Notes under the pieces: model-generated
Told to the model about the DNA's origin: nothing
Seen by the model: the letters and a program-made list of their open reading frames with translations, nothing else
Databases searched by the model: none
Translations under genes and position numbers: made by a program
In this document: positions 11,347 to 20,505 of the stretch, piece after piece
Numbering within the stretch: position 1 is the first letter of the stretch
How the letters are laid out: each line of letters begins with the position of its first letter
Assembly: GCF_003604195.1 (NCBI RefSeq)
Contig: NZ_QXGR01000005.1
Span: 248,001-312,000, forward strand
DNA length: 64,000 nt
Source: Simplicispira lacusdiani
GTDB taxonomy: Bacteria; Pseudomonadota; Gammaproteobacteria; Burkholderiales; Burkholderiaceae_C
Direction: 5' to 3'

Positions 11347-11706
11347 TCATTCCCAATCCAGGGCGCCCTTTTTCCATTCGTAGGCAAAACCCACGACCAG
11401 AACGGCCAGGAAAATCACCACGGCCACGAAGCCGGTCATCCCCACGTCCTGGAGCGCCACGGCCCAAGGAAACAGGAAGGCGATTTCAAGATCGAAAAGA
11501 ATGAACAGAATGGCAACGAGGTAGTAGCGCACATCGAATTTCATGCGCGCGTCTTCGAAGGCTTCGAAGCCACACTCGTAGGGGGAATTTTTTGCCGCGT
11601 CGGGGCGATTGGGGCCCAGGATGTAACCTAGCGCCAGGGGTACGATACCCACCCCGATACCGACCAAGATGAACAAGAGGACGGGGAGATATTGATCGAG
11701 GTTCAT
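11347..11706 (-). CDS. nuoA: NADH-quinone oxidoreductase subunit A
   Basis: A 119-residue membrane protein with three helices, first gene of the complex I operon. The loop [21 protein letters not shown] is diagnostic; its Cys is the residue that is exposed in the inactive form of mitochondrial complex I. A tRNA-Leu gene on the same strand ends about 78 bases upstream, so the nuo message may begin in that interval or be read through from secG and the tRNA. Confidence 0.97.
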   Translation of the reverse strand: MNLDQYLPVLLFILVGIGVGIVPLALGYILGPNRPDAAKNSPYECGFEAFEDARMKFDVRYYLVAILFILFDLEIAFLFPWAVALQDVGMTGFVAVVIFLAVLVVGFAYEWKKGALDWE

Positions 11707-11783
11707 CTTGTGGATGCGCTCACCGCTGGTGCCTCGCCCGTCATGACCGCAGTACGGAACATGCGGACAGGCTTGTTTGTGTT

Positions 11784-11868
11784 TGGTGCCGTCGGCGAGA
11801 CTCGAACTCGCACAGCTTTCGCCACTACCCCCTCAAGATAGCGTGTCTACCAATTTCACCACGACGGC
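11784..11868 (-). tRNA. tRNA-Leu (anticodon GAG)
   Basis: An 85-base class II tRNA. The acceptor stem pairs GCCGTCG with CGACGGC, followed by A and an encoded CCA. The D-loop GAAATTGGTAGACACGCT, an anticodon loop with GAG in CTTGAGG, a long variable arm, and GTTCGAGTC in the T-loop are all present. It sits between secG and nuoA on the same strand, a conserved position in this family of bacteria. Confidence 0.97.
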
Positions 11869-11980
11869 TTGTCTTGTCTGGGTGGCATGAGGAACCGGAT
11901 GGCTTTGGCTTCCCAGACAGACCATGATTCTACTCCGGAAAAACCCTGTTACGGACTCCGGATGCAGATTTAATATGCTT

Positions 11981-12388
11981 TTATTTTGCAGGAATTTGAC
12001 CCGCACCAGATGCCCCCTGAGCGGGCGCTGGTATGGCTGCCGCAGCGGGCGCAGCGGTACCCGGGATCGCAGCGGCGGAACCCGTTTCGGGTGCGGGCGC
12101 GGGTGCCACTGCCGCCGGCCCCTCCAGCACGCTGCCCGAACTGGCCGGACGGACATTGCCGAAGTAGGCCAGCGCCAGCGTGCAGACGAAAAACACCGCC
12201 GCCAGAATGGCCGTGGTGCGCGAGAGGAAGTTGGCGCTGCCGCTGGCGCCGAACAGGCTGCCGGAGCTTCCGCTACCGAAGGCCGCGCCCATGTCGGCGC
12301 CCTTGCCGTGCTGGACCAGGATCAGGCCAATCATTCCCAGAGCGGCCAGGATCTGCACCGTCAAAATCACGTTCGCAAGCATGCTCAT
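11981..12388 (-). CDS. secG: Preprotein translocase subunit SecG
   Basis: A 135-residue inner-membrane protein, the small non-essential partner of SecYE. Two hydrophobic helices (LTVQILAALGMIGLILVQ and TTAILAAVFFVCTLALAYF) flank the conserved cytoplasmic loop HGKGADMGAAFGSGSSGSLFG. The C-terminal 50 residues are Ala/Pro-rich and low in complexity, longer than the E. coli tail. A second ATG two codons in (MLANV) could also be the start. It follows tpiA on the same strand. Confidence 0.95.
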   Translation of the reverse strand: MSMLANVILTVQILAALGMIGLILVQHGKGADMGAAFGSGSSGSLFGASGSANFLSRTTAILAAVFFVCTLALAYFGNVRPASSGSVLEGPAAVAPAPAPETGSAAAIPGTAAPAAAAIPAPAQGASGAGQIPAK

Positions 12389-12403
12389 TCTTCCAATACT
12401 CCT

Positions 12404-12440
12404 AAATTTATAGCTGACAGCGCCCGTTTTTACTGGGCTA
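12404..12440. repeat. TAGCTG/AGCGC short repeat copy in the tpiA-secG interval
   Basis: The stretch contains TATAGCTGACAGCGCCC, a degenerate copy of the short dispersed repeat found at 14200, 16504, 30432, 34924 and elsewhere in the window. It spans the last codons of tpiA and the gap before secG. No function is evident. Confidence 0.5.
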
Positions 12441-13176
12441 CTGCGATGATTTGTTGAAAGTCAGCGACCTTGAGCGAGGCTCCACCCACCAGGCCGCCAT
12501 CGATATCCGGCTGCGCCAGCAGCTGCGCGGCATTGGCCGCGTTCATGCTGCCGCCGTAGAGCAGGCGGATGCTCGATGCGCGCGGGCTTGCGGCTGCCAG
12601 TTGCGCGCGCAGCACGGCATGCACCTGCTGCGCCTGCTCGGGCGAGGCTGTCTTGCCGGTGCCGATCGCCCAGACCGGCTCATAAGCCACGACCACTTCA
12701 CTGATGCAGTGGCCGTTGAGATGGATCACCGCGGCCAGCTGGCGCCGCACCACGGCCTCGGTCTGGCCCGCCTCGCGCTCGGCCAGCGTTTCACCCACGC
12801 AGACGATGGGCGTGATGCCCGCCGCCAGCGCGCGCTGGGTCTTCACGGCCACATGCACATCGGTTTCGCCATGGTACTGGCGGCGCTCGGAATGCCCCAC
12901 CAGCACATAGCGCACGCCGAATTCACGCAGCATGGCCGCCGAGACCTCGCCCGTGTAGGCGCCCGATTCGTGCTGCGACACATCCTGCGCGCCGACGGCC
13001 AGCGGCGAGCCCGCCGCCAGGGCCTGCACCTGTGCCAGGTAGGGCGCGGGCACGGCCACGGCCACGTCGCAGGCCGGCTGCGCGCCCAGGCCCGCCACCA
13101 GCGCGCGCACCAGCGCCTCGTTGGCAGCCAGGCTGCCGTTCATCTTCCAGTTGCCTGCAATGAGTTTCTTGTTCAT
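12430..13176 (-). CDS. tpiA: Triose-phosphate isomerase
   Basis: A 248-residue glycolytic enzyme that interconverts dihydroxyacetone phosphate and glyceraldehyde 3-phosphate. The start [14 protein letters not shown] carries the substrate Lys and Asn; the catalytic His is in VGHSERR and the catalytic Glu in [13 protein letters not shown]; the phosphate loop LLYGGSMN is intact. The ATG at 13176 gives the family's usual length. Its start abuts the stop of the upstream oxidoreductase gene (13179), so the two are co-transcribed. Confidence 0.98.
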   Translation of the reverse strand: MNKKLIAGNWKMNGSLAANEALVRALVAGLGAQPACDVAVAVPAPYLAQVQALAAGSPLAVGAQDVSQHESGAYTGEVSAAMLREFGVRYVLVGHSERRQYHGETDVHVAVKTQRALAAGITPIVCVGETLAEREAGQTEAVVRRQLAAVIHLNGHCISEVVVAYEPVWAIGTGKTASPEQAQQVHAVLRAQLAAASPRASSIRLLYGGSMNAANAAQLLAQPDIDGGLVGGASLKVADFQQIIAVAQ

Positions 13177-13178
13177 GG

Positions 13179-14165
13179 TTACCACGTCAAAACAATCTTG
13201 CCCGTATGCCGGTTCGATTCCATCAGCGCATGGGCCTGCGCGGCATCGGCGGCGGCGAAAGTGCTGTGAATCACCGGGCGCACCGCGCCCGACGCCAACA
13301 GCGGCCAGACATGCTCGCGCAAGGCCTGCGCGATGGCGCCCTTGAACGCCACCGAGCGCGGCCGCAACGTGGAGCCCGTGATCGTCAGGCGCCGACGCAG
13401 CACCAGCCCGGCGTTGAATTCGCTCTGCAAACCGCCCTGCACCGCGATGATGACCAGGCGCCCATCCTCGGCGAGACACTCGACCTCGCGCGCCACGTAG
13501 CTGCCCGCCACCATGTCCAGCACCACGTCGACACCCTTGCCATCCGTGAGGCGGCGCGCCTCGGCGGCGAAGTCCTGTGTGTTGTAGTTGATGGCATGGT
13601 GCGCGCCCAGGGCCAGGCAGGCGGCGCATTTTTCATCGCTACCTGCCGTGACGATGACCGTGGCGCCAAAGGCACGGCCCAACTGGATGGCGGTGACGCC
13701 GATGCCGCTGCTGCCCCCCTGCACCAGCAAGGTTTCGCCAGGTTGCAGGCGCCCGCGGTCGAAAACGTTGCTCCAGACGGTAAAGAAGGTCTCGGGCAGC
13801 GAGGCGGCCTCGATGTCGCTCAGGCCCTGCGGCACCGGCAGGCACTGCTCTACCGGTGCCACGCACCATTCGGCATAGCCTCCGCCCGCCATCAGCGCAC
13901 AGACACGGTCACCCACGCGCAGGCCGGCCGATGCCATGGCCTCCGCGTCGCCGCCCTGCACTACCCCGGCGACCTCCAGGCCCGGCAGGTCGGAAGCCCC
14001 TGGAGGCGGTGCGTAGTGGCCCTTGCGCTGCACCACGTCCGGGCGGTTGATGCCGCTGGCACTGACGCGGATCAGCACCTCGCCGGCACCGGCGACGGGT
14101 TGCGGCCGCTCGCCCAGGCGCAGCACCTCGGGGGCGCCGAACGCGGTGATTTCTACTGCACGCAT
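13179..14165 (-). CDS. Zinc-independent NAD(P)H quinone oxidoreductase (MDR family)
   Basis: A 328-residue medium-chain dehydrogenase/reductase. It begins [15 protein letters not shown] and has the GroES-like N-terminal domain followed by a Rossmann domain with the nucleotide loop [15 protein letters not shown]. No structural or catalytic zinc cysteine set is present, which places it with the quinone oxidoreductase (QOR/PIG3) branch. I chose the ATG at 14165 over the upstream codon at 14183 because the family starts here. The exact substrate cannot be told from sequence. It lies just upstream of tpiA. Confidence 0.9.
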   Translation of the reverse strand: MRAVEITAFGAPEVLRLGERPQPVAGAGEVLIRVSASGINRPDVVQRKGHYAPPPGASDLPGLEVAGVVQGGDAEAMASAGLRVGDRVCALMAGGGYAEWCVAPVEQCLPVPQGLSDIEAASLPETFFTVWSNVFDRGRLQPGETLLVQGGSSGIGVTAIQLGRAFGATVIVTAGSDEKCAACLALGAHHAINYNTQDFAAEARRLTDGKGVDVVLDMVAGSYVAREVECLAEDGRLVIIAVQGGLQSEFNAGLVLRRRLTITGSTLRPRSVAFKGAIAQALREHVWPLLASGAVRPVIHSTFAAADAAQAHALMESNRHTGKIVLTW

Positions 14166-14199
14166 GATTGGGATGAGAATCAAGGAATTTGCATGATTT

Positions 14200-14249
14200 C
14201 GGCTTCTAGCGCCTACTAGATAAGCGCCAGAAGCTATTAAATCAATAGC
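14200..14249. repeat. TAGCTT/AGCGC short repeat copy between pnp and the quinone oxidoreductase gene
   Basis: Read on the minus strand it runs AATAGCTTCTGGCGC, seven bases, then GGCGCTAGAAGCC. The two GGCGC-containing arms form an imperfect inverted repeat. It is a clear member of the dispersed family described in the findings and sits in the 87-base gap after pnp. Confidence 0.7.
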
Positions 14250-14252
14250 AAA

Positions 14253-16487
14253 TCACCCGTTGAGCTGGCCTTGCTGGTCCAGCGGCAGGGCTTGCTGCTG
14301 TTGCTGTTCGCTCACTGCAGGTTCGCGGTGCTCGCGGGGTTCGCGCGGTTCACGGCGTTCGGCGGGTGCCGGCCGATCGCTGCCGCCATGGGGAGCACGT
14401 TCGAGCAGCGCCTTCATGGACAGCTTGACGCGGCCCTTTTCGTCGGTTTCCAGCACCTTGACCTTGACGATCTGGCCTTCGCTCAGGTAGTCGGTGACCT
14501 TCTCCACGCGCTCGTGAGCGATCTGGCTGATGTGCAGCAGACCATCCTTGCCAGGCAGCAGGTTGATGAGGGCACCAAAGTCCAGGATCTTGGTGACCGG
14601 GCCTTCGTAGACCTTGCCGATTTCCACTTCGGCCGTGATCTGCTCGATGCGGCGCTTGGCTTCATCGGCCTTGGCGGCTTCGGTGGCGGCGATGGTGATG
14701 GTGCCGTCTTCCTCGATGTTGATCTGGCAGCCGGTCTCTTCGGTCAGCGCACGGATCACGGCGCCGCCCTTGCCGATCACGTCACGGATCTTCTCGGGGT
14801 TGATCTTCATGGTGTAGAGCTTGGGCGCGAAGTTGCTCACTTCGGCCTTGGCTTCGCCCATGGCTTCCTGCATCTTGCCCAGGATGTGCATGCGCGCTTC
14901 CTTGGCCTGGGCCAGGGCGACCTGCATGATTTCCTTGGTGATGCCCTGGATCTTGATGTCCATCTGCAGGGCGGTGATGCCGTTGGTCGTGCCGGCCACC
15001 TTGAAGTCCATGTCGCCCAGGTGATCCTCATCGCCCAGAATGTCGGTCAGCACGGCGAAGCGGTTGGCATCCTTGATCAGACCCATGGCGATACCGGCCA
15101 CGTGGGCCTTCATGGGCACGCCGGCGTCCATCAGCGACAGGCAGCCGCCGCAGACGGAGGCCATCGACGAGGAGCCGTTGGATTCGGTGATTTCCGACAC
15201 CACGCGCATGGTGTAGGGAAACTCTTCCTTGGTCGGCAGCACGGCGACCAGGGCACGCTTGGCCAGACGGCCATGGCCCACCTCGCGGCGCTTGGTGCTG
15301 CCCATGCGGCCCACTTCGCCGGTGGCGAAGGGAGGCATGTTGTAGTGCAGCATGAAGCGGTCCTCGAACTCGCCGGCCAGCGCGTCGATGCGCTGCGCGT
15401 CGCGCTCGGTGCCCAGCGTGGCCACCACCAGCGCCTGGGTCTCGCCGCGCGTGAACAGGGCGGAGCCATGGGTGCGGGGCAGCACGCTGTTGCGGATCTC
15501 GATGGGGCGCACGGTGCGCGTGTCGCGGCCGTCGATGCGGGGCTCGCCGGCCAGGATCTGGCCGCGCACGATACGCGCTTCGATCTCGAACAGCAGGCCT
15601 TCGACCTTGACGCTGTCGAACTCCACGCCTTCGGCCTTCAGGCCTTCCATCACGGCGGCATAGGCCTCGCGGCAGGCCTGGGTACGGCTTTGCTTGTTGC
15701 GGATCTGGTAGGCGGCGCGCAGCTTGTCTTCAGCCAGGGCATTCACCTTGGCGATGAGGGGCTCATCCTTGGCGGGCGCTTCCCACTGCCACACGGGCTT
15801 GCCTGCGTCACGCACGAGTTCGTGGATGGCGTTGATCGCCACCTTGCCTTGCTCGTGGCCGAACACCACGGCGCCCAGCATGATGTCTTCGGACAGTTGT
15901 TGCGCCTCGGACTCCACCATCAGCACGGCGGCCTCGGTGCCGGCGACAACCAGGTCCATCTGGCTGTTCTTGCGAGCGGTCTGGCCCGGGTTCAGCACGT
16001 ATTCGCCGTTGATGTAACCCACGCGCGCGGCACCGATGGGGCCGTTGAACGGGATGCCCGAGACAGCCAGGGCCGCCGAGGTGGCAATCATGGCGGCGAT
16101 GTCGGCGTCCACTTCGGGGTTCAGCGACACGGTGTGGATGACCACGTGCACTTCATTGAAGAAGCCCTCGGGGAACAGCGGGCGGATCGGACGGTCGATC
16201 AGGCGGCTGGTCAGGGTTTCGAGTTCGCTGGGCTTGGCTTCGCGCTTGAAGAAGCTGCCGGGGATCTTGCCGGCGGCGTAGGTCTTCTCGATGTAGTCCA
16301 CCGTGAGGGGGAAGAAGTCCTGGCCGGGCTTGGCCGACTTGGATGCCACCACGGTGGCCAGCACCACGGTATCGTCGATGTTCACCAGCACGGCGCCCGT
16401 GGCCTGGCGGGCGATTTCGCCCGTTTCCATGACGACGGTCTTGTCGCCCCACTGGAAGCTCTTGGTGACTTTGTTGAAAATGCTCAT
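14253..16487 (-). CDS. pnp: Polyribonucleotide nucleotidyltransferase (PNPase)
   Basis: A 744-residue phosphorolytic 3'-5' exoribonuclease of the RNA degradosome. Two RNase PH-like halves are joined by a helical domain; the second half has [18 protein letters not shown] and [19 protein letters not shown] domain ([18 protein letters not shown]) and an S1 domain ([20 protein letters not shown]) follow. The C-terminal tail is rich in Arg, Glu, Pro and Gln and is not conserved. rpsO lies upstream as in most proteobacteria, with a terminator between the two. Confidence 0.98.
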   Translation of the reverse strand: MSIFNKVTKSFQWGDKTVVMETGEIARQATGAVLVNIDDTVVLATVVASKSAKPGQDFFPLTVDYIEKTYAAGKIPGSFFKREAKPSELETLTSRLIDRPIRPLFPEGFFNEVHVVIHTVSLNPEVDADIAAMIATSAALAVSGIPFNGPIGAARVGYINGEYVLNPGQTARKNSQMDLVVAGTEAAVLMVESEAQQLSEDIMLGAVVFGHEQGKVAINAIHELVRDAGKPVWQWEAPAKDEPLIAKVNALAEDKLRAAYQIRNKQSRTQACREAYAAVMEGLKAEGVEFDSVKVEGLLFEIEARIVRGQILAGEPRIDGRDTRTVRPIEIRNSVLPRTHGSALFTRGETQALVVATLGTERDAQRIDALAGEFEDRFMLHYNMPPFATGEVGRMGSTKRREVGHGRLAKRALVAVLPTKEEFPYTMRVVSEITESNGSSSMASVCGGCLSLMDAGVPMKAHVAGIAMGLIKDANRFAVLTDILGDEDHLGDMDFKVAGTTNGITALQMDIKIQGITKEIMQVALAQAKEARMHILGKMQEAMGEAKAEVSNFAPKLYTMKINPEKIRDVIGKGGAVIRALTEETGCQINIEEDGTITIAATEAAKADEAKRRIEQITAEVEIGKVYEGPVTKILDFGALINLLPGKDGLLHISQIAHERVEKVTDYLSEGQIVKVKVLETDEKGRVKLSMKALLERAPHGGSDRPAPAERREPREPREHREPAVSEQQQQQALPLDQQGQLNG

Positions 16488-16503
16488 GTTTGCTCCTGAT
16501 TTA

Positions 16504-16540
16504 ATAGCTGGTAGCGCCTACCAGCAAGCGCCAGCGGTCA
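16504..16540. repeat. TAGCTG/AGCGC short repeat copy upstream of pnp
   Basis: The plus strand reads ATAGCTGGTAGCGCC, then TACCAGCAAGCGCCAG. The first 15 bases are identical to bases 62401-62415 inside nrtB. It lies directly before the pnp ribosome site. Confidence 0.7.
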
Positions 16541-16628
16541 ATTCAGAACACGATGCCATTCCAGTGAAACCGCACGCGGAGTTCAGTGGAATGACACAGC
16601 TTCGCTCTGTCTTGCACACCGGCAAAGT

Positions 16629-16668
16629 AAAAAACGCCTGAGCTAGCGCGCTAACCCAGGCGTTTTTG
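16629..16668 (-). terminator. Terminator between rpsO and pnp
   Basis: A hairpin with arms AACGCCTG and CAGGCGTT flanked by an A-run and a T-run, so it can work on both strands. In the minus direction it lies directly after the rpsO stop, matching the rpsO terminator position known from E. coli, where it lowers pnp read-through. Confidence 0.85.
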
Positions 16669-16681
16669 CATGTGACGACAA

Positions 16682-16948
16682 TTACTTGCGCAGACCCAGC
16701 TTGGCGATCAGTGCGGTGTAACGGTCGGCGTCCTTGGCCTTGAGGTAGTCCAGCAGCTTGCGGCGACGGCTCACCATGCGCAGCAGGCCACGGCGACCAT
16801 GGTGGTCCTTGGCGTGCGTCTTGAAGTGGGGCATCAGTTCATTGATGCGTGCGGTGAGCAGCGCCACTTGCACTTCCGGGCTGCCGGTATCGTTGGCGGC
16901 ACGGGCGTTGGCCTTGACGACTTCGGCCTTGATAGAGGATGCGATCAT
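16682..16948 (-). CDS. rpsO: 30S ribosomal protein S15
   Basis: An 88-residue primary 16S rRNA-binding protein. The motif [19 protein letters not shown] and the [21 protein letters not shown] block are the family signature. Length is as expected (88-89). In enterobacteria S15 represses its own translation; nothing here shows whether that holds. It stands at the head of the rpsO-pnp unit. Confidence 0.98.
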   Translation of the reverse strand: MIASSIKAEVVKANARAANDTGSPEVQVALLTARINELMPHFKTHAKDHHGRRGLLRMVSRRRKLLDYLKAKDADRYTALIAKLGLRK

Positions 16949-17068
16949 TGAATTTCCTTGAATGCGGCGAGCAGCCTCTCTTTTGAAGGGCCGCAGGCAC
17001 TGGTTTTACTTGCGCCAGAAGCTGGAAGGGCCACTGGCGTGCGTCTTGCACCATGCAAAACCTGCCGA

Positions 17069-18226
17069 TTATAGCTTGAGCCAGCTTTCCAGTCTGCGCA
17101 CCCCTTCCACCAGGCGCTGCGGGTCCCGCGAGGCAAAGCACCAGCGCAGCCAGCCCTGCGCCTCGCTCCCGAAGGCGTCGCCGGGCGCGAGGCCCAGGCC
17201 TGCCTCCGTCACGAGCCGCTTGGCGGTCGCGAGCGAATCGCCCTGCCCTGCCAGCCGAAAGAAGGCATACATGCCGCCGCGCGCCGGCGCCACCTCGACG
17301 CCCGGCAGCGCCTGCAACAGCGGCACCAGAGTGTCCCGGCACAAGCGCAGATGTGCCACCACGCGCGGAGTGATCTCGTCCACATGCCGCAGGGCCGCCT
17401 GTCCCGCACGCTGCGTGAACACGCTGATGCAGGAAGTGTTGAACTCGATCAATTTGCCAACATGGTGCGCCATGCCGGGCGGCAGCACCATCCAGCCCAG
17501 GCGCCAGCCGGTCATGAGGAAACTCTTGGAGAAGCTGTGCACTACTACCAGCCGGTCTTGAGGATTGGCCACATCCAGGAAACTCGGGGCGCAGCCATTG
17601 GCGGACGGCTCGTAGTACAGGCGCTCGTAGACCTCGTCGGCCAGGATCCAGGTGCCCGTCGCACGACAATGGGCCAGGATCTGCCGCTGCTCGTCCCGGG
17701 TCAACGTCCAGCCCGTCGGATTGTTCGGCGCATTGAGCACCAGCAAGCGCGTGGCCGGAGTAATGGCCGCCAGCAAGGCCTCCATATCCAGGGCCCATGC
17801 GCCGTCGGCGCAGGGCCGCAGCGCAACACAGCGCAGGCGTGCGCCCAGGATGAGCGGCTGGGCCGTGAGATTGGGCCAGACCGGCGTGACGGCCACGACC
17901 TCGTCGCCTGCATCCACCAGCGCCTGAACCGCCAGCATCAGCGCATTGACGCCGCCCGACGTGATGGCGATGCGCTCCGCGTCCACCGGGCCGTGCAGCC
18001 TCGTCATATAGTCCGCCACAGCTTCGCGCAACGCGGGCAGGCCCAGGTTGTGGGCATAGAAAGTCTCGCCGCGCTCGATGGACGCGATGGCCGCCCGCCG
18101 AACCACCTCGGGGGTATTCTCATCGCTTTCACCAAACCAGAAGGCCAGCACATCGCTGCGCCCCAGGCCCACATTGGCCACTTCGCGGATTCGGGATTCT
18201 TCGAGGTCGAGGATGGTTTGGCGCAT
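17069..18226 (-). CDS. PLP-dependent class I/II aminotransferase
   Basis: A 385-residue fold-type I aminotransferase. The PLP lysine is in VVHSFSKSFLMTGWRLGWM, the cofactor Asn and Asp are in NAPNNPTG and ILADEVYERLYYE, and an Arg near the C-terminus (WLRWCFASRD) fits the substrate carboxylate site. The ATG at 18226 is preferred to a TTG six codons upstream. It has no operon partner: the genes on either side are rpsO (same strand, 120 bases off) and a divergent small gene. The substrate is not evident. Confidence 0.9.
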   Translation of the reverse strand: MRQTILDLEESRIREVANVGLGRSDVLAFWFGESDENTPEVVRRAAIASIERGETFYAHNLGLPALREAVADYMTRLHGPVDAERIAITSGGVNALMLAVQALVDAGDEVVAVTPVWPNLTAQPLILGARLRCVALRPCADGAWALDMEALLAAITPATRLLVLNAPNNPTGWTLTRDEQRQILAHCRATGTWILADEVYERLYYEPSANGCAPSFLDVANPQDRLVVVHSFSKSFLMTGWRLGWMVLPPGMAHHVGKLIEFNTSCISVFTQRAGQAALRHVDEITPRVVAHLRLCRDTLVPLLQALPGVEVAPARGGMYAFFRLAGQGDSLATAKRLVTEAGLGLAPGDAFGSEAQGWLRWCFASRDPQRLVEGVRRLESWLKL

Positions 18227-18304
18227 GGCAGGATGTAGAAGCAAAGCCTAGAAAGCCGGTGCATCCTAAGACATCCCTCCCGACCTCGCTCCCCCCAAGC
18301 CCCC

Positions 18305-18607
18305 ATGACGCCCAAACCACTCCCATCACCACACCGCCCCGCACTGCGCTCCCCGCTTCGTCCGCATGTCCTGCTGGCGGCCATGCTCGCCCTGAGCCTG
18401 TCCGTCAGCCCGGGCGAAGCACTGGCCAAGCGCCCAAAGAACGATCCAGCCATGGCCGGCGAAAGCGCCAAAAAGAAAGGCGTCAGCAAAATCACCTACC
18501 AGCGCAGCACGTCGGAGGAATCCTCCGCCGAGCGGGATCGCCGCCTCTACAGGGAATGCAAGGGCATGCACAACGCAGGCGCTTGCAGGGGATACACGCG
18601 CAAATAG
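18305..18607 (+). CDS. Small exported protein of unknown function
   Basis: A 100-residue product with a basic N-terminus, a hydrophobic core (HVLLAAMLALSLSVS) and a likely signal cleavage after GEALA, leaving a short, basic, Lys/Arg-rich mature part with two Cys (YRECKGMHNAGAC). I do not recognise a family. Support is the signal peptide, the codon use, and its place as a free-standing gene divergent from the aminotransferase and just before the pilus cluster. Confidence 0.65.
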   Translation: MTPKPLPSPHRPALRSPLRPHVLLAAMLALSLSVSPGEALAKRPKNDPAMAGESAKKKGVSKITYQRSTSEESSAERDRRLYRECKGMHNAGACRGYTRK

Positions 18608-18685
18608 CAGCCGCTCGTCCTCGCGCCAGAGCCATTCGTCATGGGAGCCATCCCACGGCAAGGCCATGACTCCTAGCATGGCTCC

Positions 18686-19240
18686 ATGCATGCATTGACC
18701 CCCTATCGCATTCTCGGCAAGCCGCCAGGAACGCGCCGCATCCTGGCACTGCGAGGCTTCACCGCCATTGAATTGATGGTCGTGGTGGCCATCGTGGCCA
18801 TCCTGGCCGCCTTGGCATTGCCCAGCTTCACGCCCTTGATCGAACGCTGGCGGGTGCGCGATGCAGCGGAAAACCTTCAATCCACAATCTATTTCGCCCG
18901 CTCCGAGGCAATTAAGCAGGGCGGGGGGATCTCCATTGATGCCACCGGCGGCTGGAACGCCGGATGGAAAGTCAATCTTATTCAAAACGGCGCGACTACA
19001 GAATTGAAAGTCAATGCGGCCTCGGCCAAAGTCGCGATCACCCATAGCAACGGTAAAACCCAACTCTTTATAGATCGTTGGGGGATGCTGTCCGAAACCA
19101 GTGGCGGCGCATCGACAACCATGAATCTTTTGTTCCATCCTGTGGGCAAGTCTGGCACGGACAGCAGCGCCATTCGGCTCTGCATCGCAGGGAGTGGACG
19201 CATCGTCCAGATGAAACAAGGCGCTGCCTGCCCGTCCTGA
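18686..19240 (+). CDS. Type IV pilus minor pseudopilin, FimT/GspH family
   Basis: A 184-residue prepilin. After a 25-residue basic leader the class III signal RGFTAIELMVVVAIVAI is seen, with PilD-type cleavage between Gly and Phe and the essential Glu at +5. The rest is the GspH/FimT head domain ending in a Cys pair (AIRLCIAGSGR and GAACPS). It is the first gene of the minor-pilin cluster and is followed 20 bases later by a second gene of the same family. Confidence 0.9.
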   Translation: MHALTPYRILGKPPGTRRILALRGFTAIELMVVVAIVAILAALALPSFTPLIERWRVRDAAENLQSTIYFARSEAIKQGGGISIDATGGWNAGWKVNLIQNGATTELKVNAASAKVAITHSNGKTQLFIDRWGMLSETSGGASTTMNLLFHPVGKSGTDSSAIRLCIAGSGRIVQMKQGAACPS

Positions 19241-19260
19241 ATTTCTGCAGACATTCTTTT

Positions 19261-19836
19261 ATGCACAGCCACACAACGCCCTCAATCCCCACACGACACC
19301 ATATCAGTGGGTTTACAGCCATTGAGCTGATGGTGGCCGTGAGCATCATGGCCATCCTGATCGCTCTGGCAGGCCCATCCTTCATCGTACTAATGGAGAC
19401 CTGGCGCGTACGTAACGCCACAGAGTCCCTTCGATCCAGTCTGATACTCGCACGGTCCGAGGCCATCAAGCGCGGCGGGAGAATCGCCATACAAAAAATA
19501 CCCAACAACACCAATGGCTGTACTAGCGCCACTGGCAATCGAGACTGGGATTGCGGCTGGATCATCTGCCAGGACACAAACAACAACGGCACCTGCAATG
19601 CCAGTGAACCTGTGCTGCAGCGTGTCGATGCCCCCACAAAAGTGCAGATCACCCGCACTGGTGGCGGCGCCAGCATTAAGCTCAACCGTTGGGGGCTAGT
19701 TGATGGTACCTGGCTGGGTTTCAGCCTGGTGCCCCTGGACAAATCCTCCTCCCACCCTGGCGCGCGCGGTGCCTGCATGAGTTCGGGTGGGCGCATTCGC
19801 ATCATTCCCCCAGAGGCCATCCCATGCACTGGTTAA
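19261..19836 (+). CDS. fimT: Type IV pilus minor pseudopilin, FimT/GspH family (second copy)
   Basis: A 191-residue prepilin starting MHSHTTPSIPTRHH, then SGFTAIELMVAVSIMAI with the Glu at +5 after the processing site. The head domain has the same plan as the previous gene (SLILARSEAIKRGG) with extra cysteines (NGCTS, DWDCGWIICQD, GTCNASE). I chose the ATG at 19261; an in-frame codon at 19078 would run through the upstream gene. It overlaps pilV by 13 bases. Confidence 0.9.
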   Translation: MHSHTTPSIPTRHHISGFTAIELMVAVSIMAILIALAGPSFIVLMETWRVRNATESLRSSLILARSEAIKRGGRIAIQKIPNNTNGCTSATGNRDWDCGWIICQDTNNNGTCNASEPVLQRVDAPTKVQITRTGGGASIKLNRWGLVDGTWLGFSLVPLDKSSSHPGARGACMSSGGRIRIIPPEAIPCTG

Positions 19837-20504
19837 CACCAATCAACACCACGCCAGCTCAGCATCAGCACGGCATCAGTCTGATCGAATCTCTCGTCGC
19901 CATTGTTGTCGTGGCTTTGGGTATTCTGGGTGTTCTGGGTGTGCAAATGAGGACACTCACGGACACATCGACCACTCTTCGCCGTGCCCAGGCCATCCGG
20001 CTGATTGAAGACCTTGGTGAACGCATGCGAACCAACCCCAGCGCACTGGCAAACCTGAGCACCTACGTTTCCAATTTCGCAGCCTCTCCAAGCGCAAGCA
20101 GTTGCGCAAGCGGCTGCAGTCACGCGCAGCTGGCTGCTTATGACCTCGCCACCTGGAAAAAGACGGTTCAAGAGAATTTGCCCATGGGCAAAGCCAGCAT
20201 TTTTGTCCCGCCTGCTGAAAGCAGCCTGGTAGCCGGCCAAAGGCGGCAGCTCGGTGTGATGATCGCCTGGCGCGAAAACGAACGAGAAAGTAGCACCGGC
20301 ACCGGCGGCTACAAAGACGATATTGACGCCACCAAGGTGCGTGCTACGGACGGAACACTGAGCGCCGGCGGTGGAACCGATCAAACCACCGACGCCTGCC
20401 CTGCCGACCACACCTGCCACCTGCAATACATTCCCGTGCCCACGCGCTGCGCGCCCTATGTGCCCGGCGCCAACACGCCTTTGTACTACTGCCCTGGGCC
20501 TTGA
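19824..20504 (+). CDS. pilV: Type IV pilus minor pilin PilV
   Basis: A 226-residue prepilin with the leader ending QHG and the processed start ISLIESLVAIVVVALGILG, Glu at +5. The region GVQMRTLTDTSTTLRRAQAIRL, followed by DLGERMRTN, is the usual PilV helix. In Pseudomonas, PilV is part of the FimU-PilVWX complex that primes pilus assembly and links PilY1 to the tip. Gene order here matches that cluster. Confidence 0.9.
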   Translation: MHWLTPINTTPAQHQHGISLIESLVAIVVVALGILGVLGVQMRTLTDTSTTLRRAQAIRLIEDLGERMRTNPSALANLSTYVSNFAASPSASSCASGCSHAQLAAYDLATWKKTVQENLPMGKASIFVPPAESSLVAGQRRQLGVMIAWRENERESSTGTGGYKDDIDATKVRATDGTLSAGGGTDQTTDACPADHTCHLQYIPVPTRCAPYVPGANTPLYYCPGP

Positions 20505-20505
20505 A

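Noticed and set aside
14271..16499. A 742-codon plus-strand open frame opposite pnp
   Set aside because: Antisense shadow of pnp; no start context, no family features.
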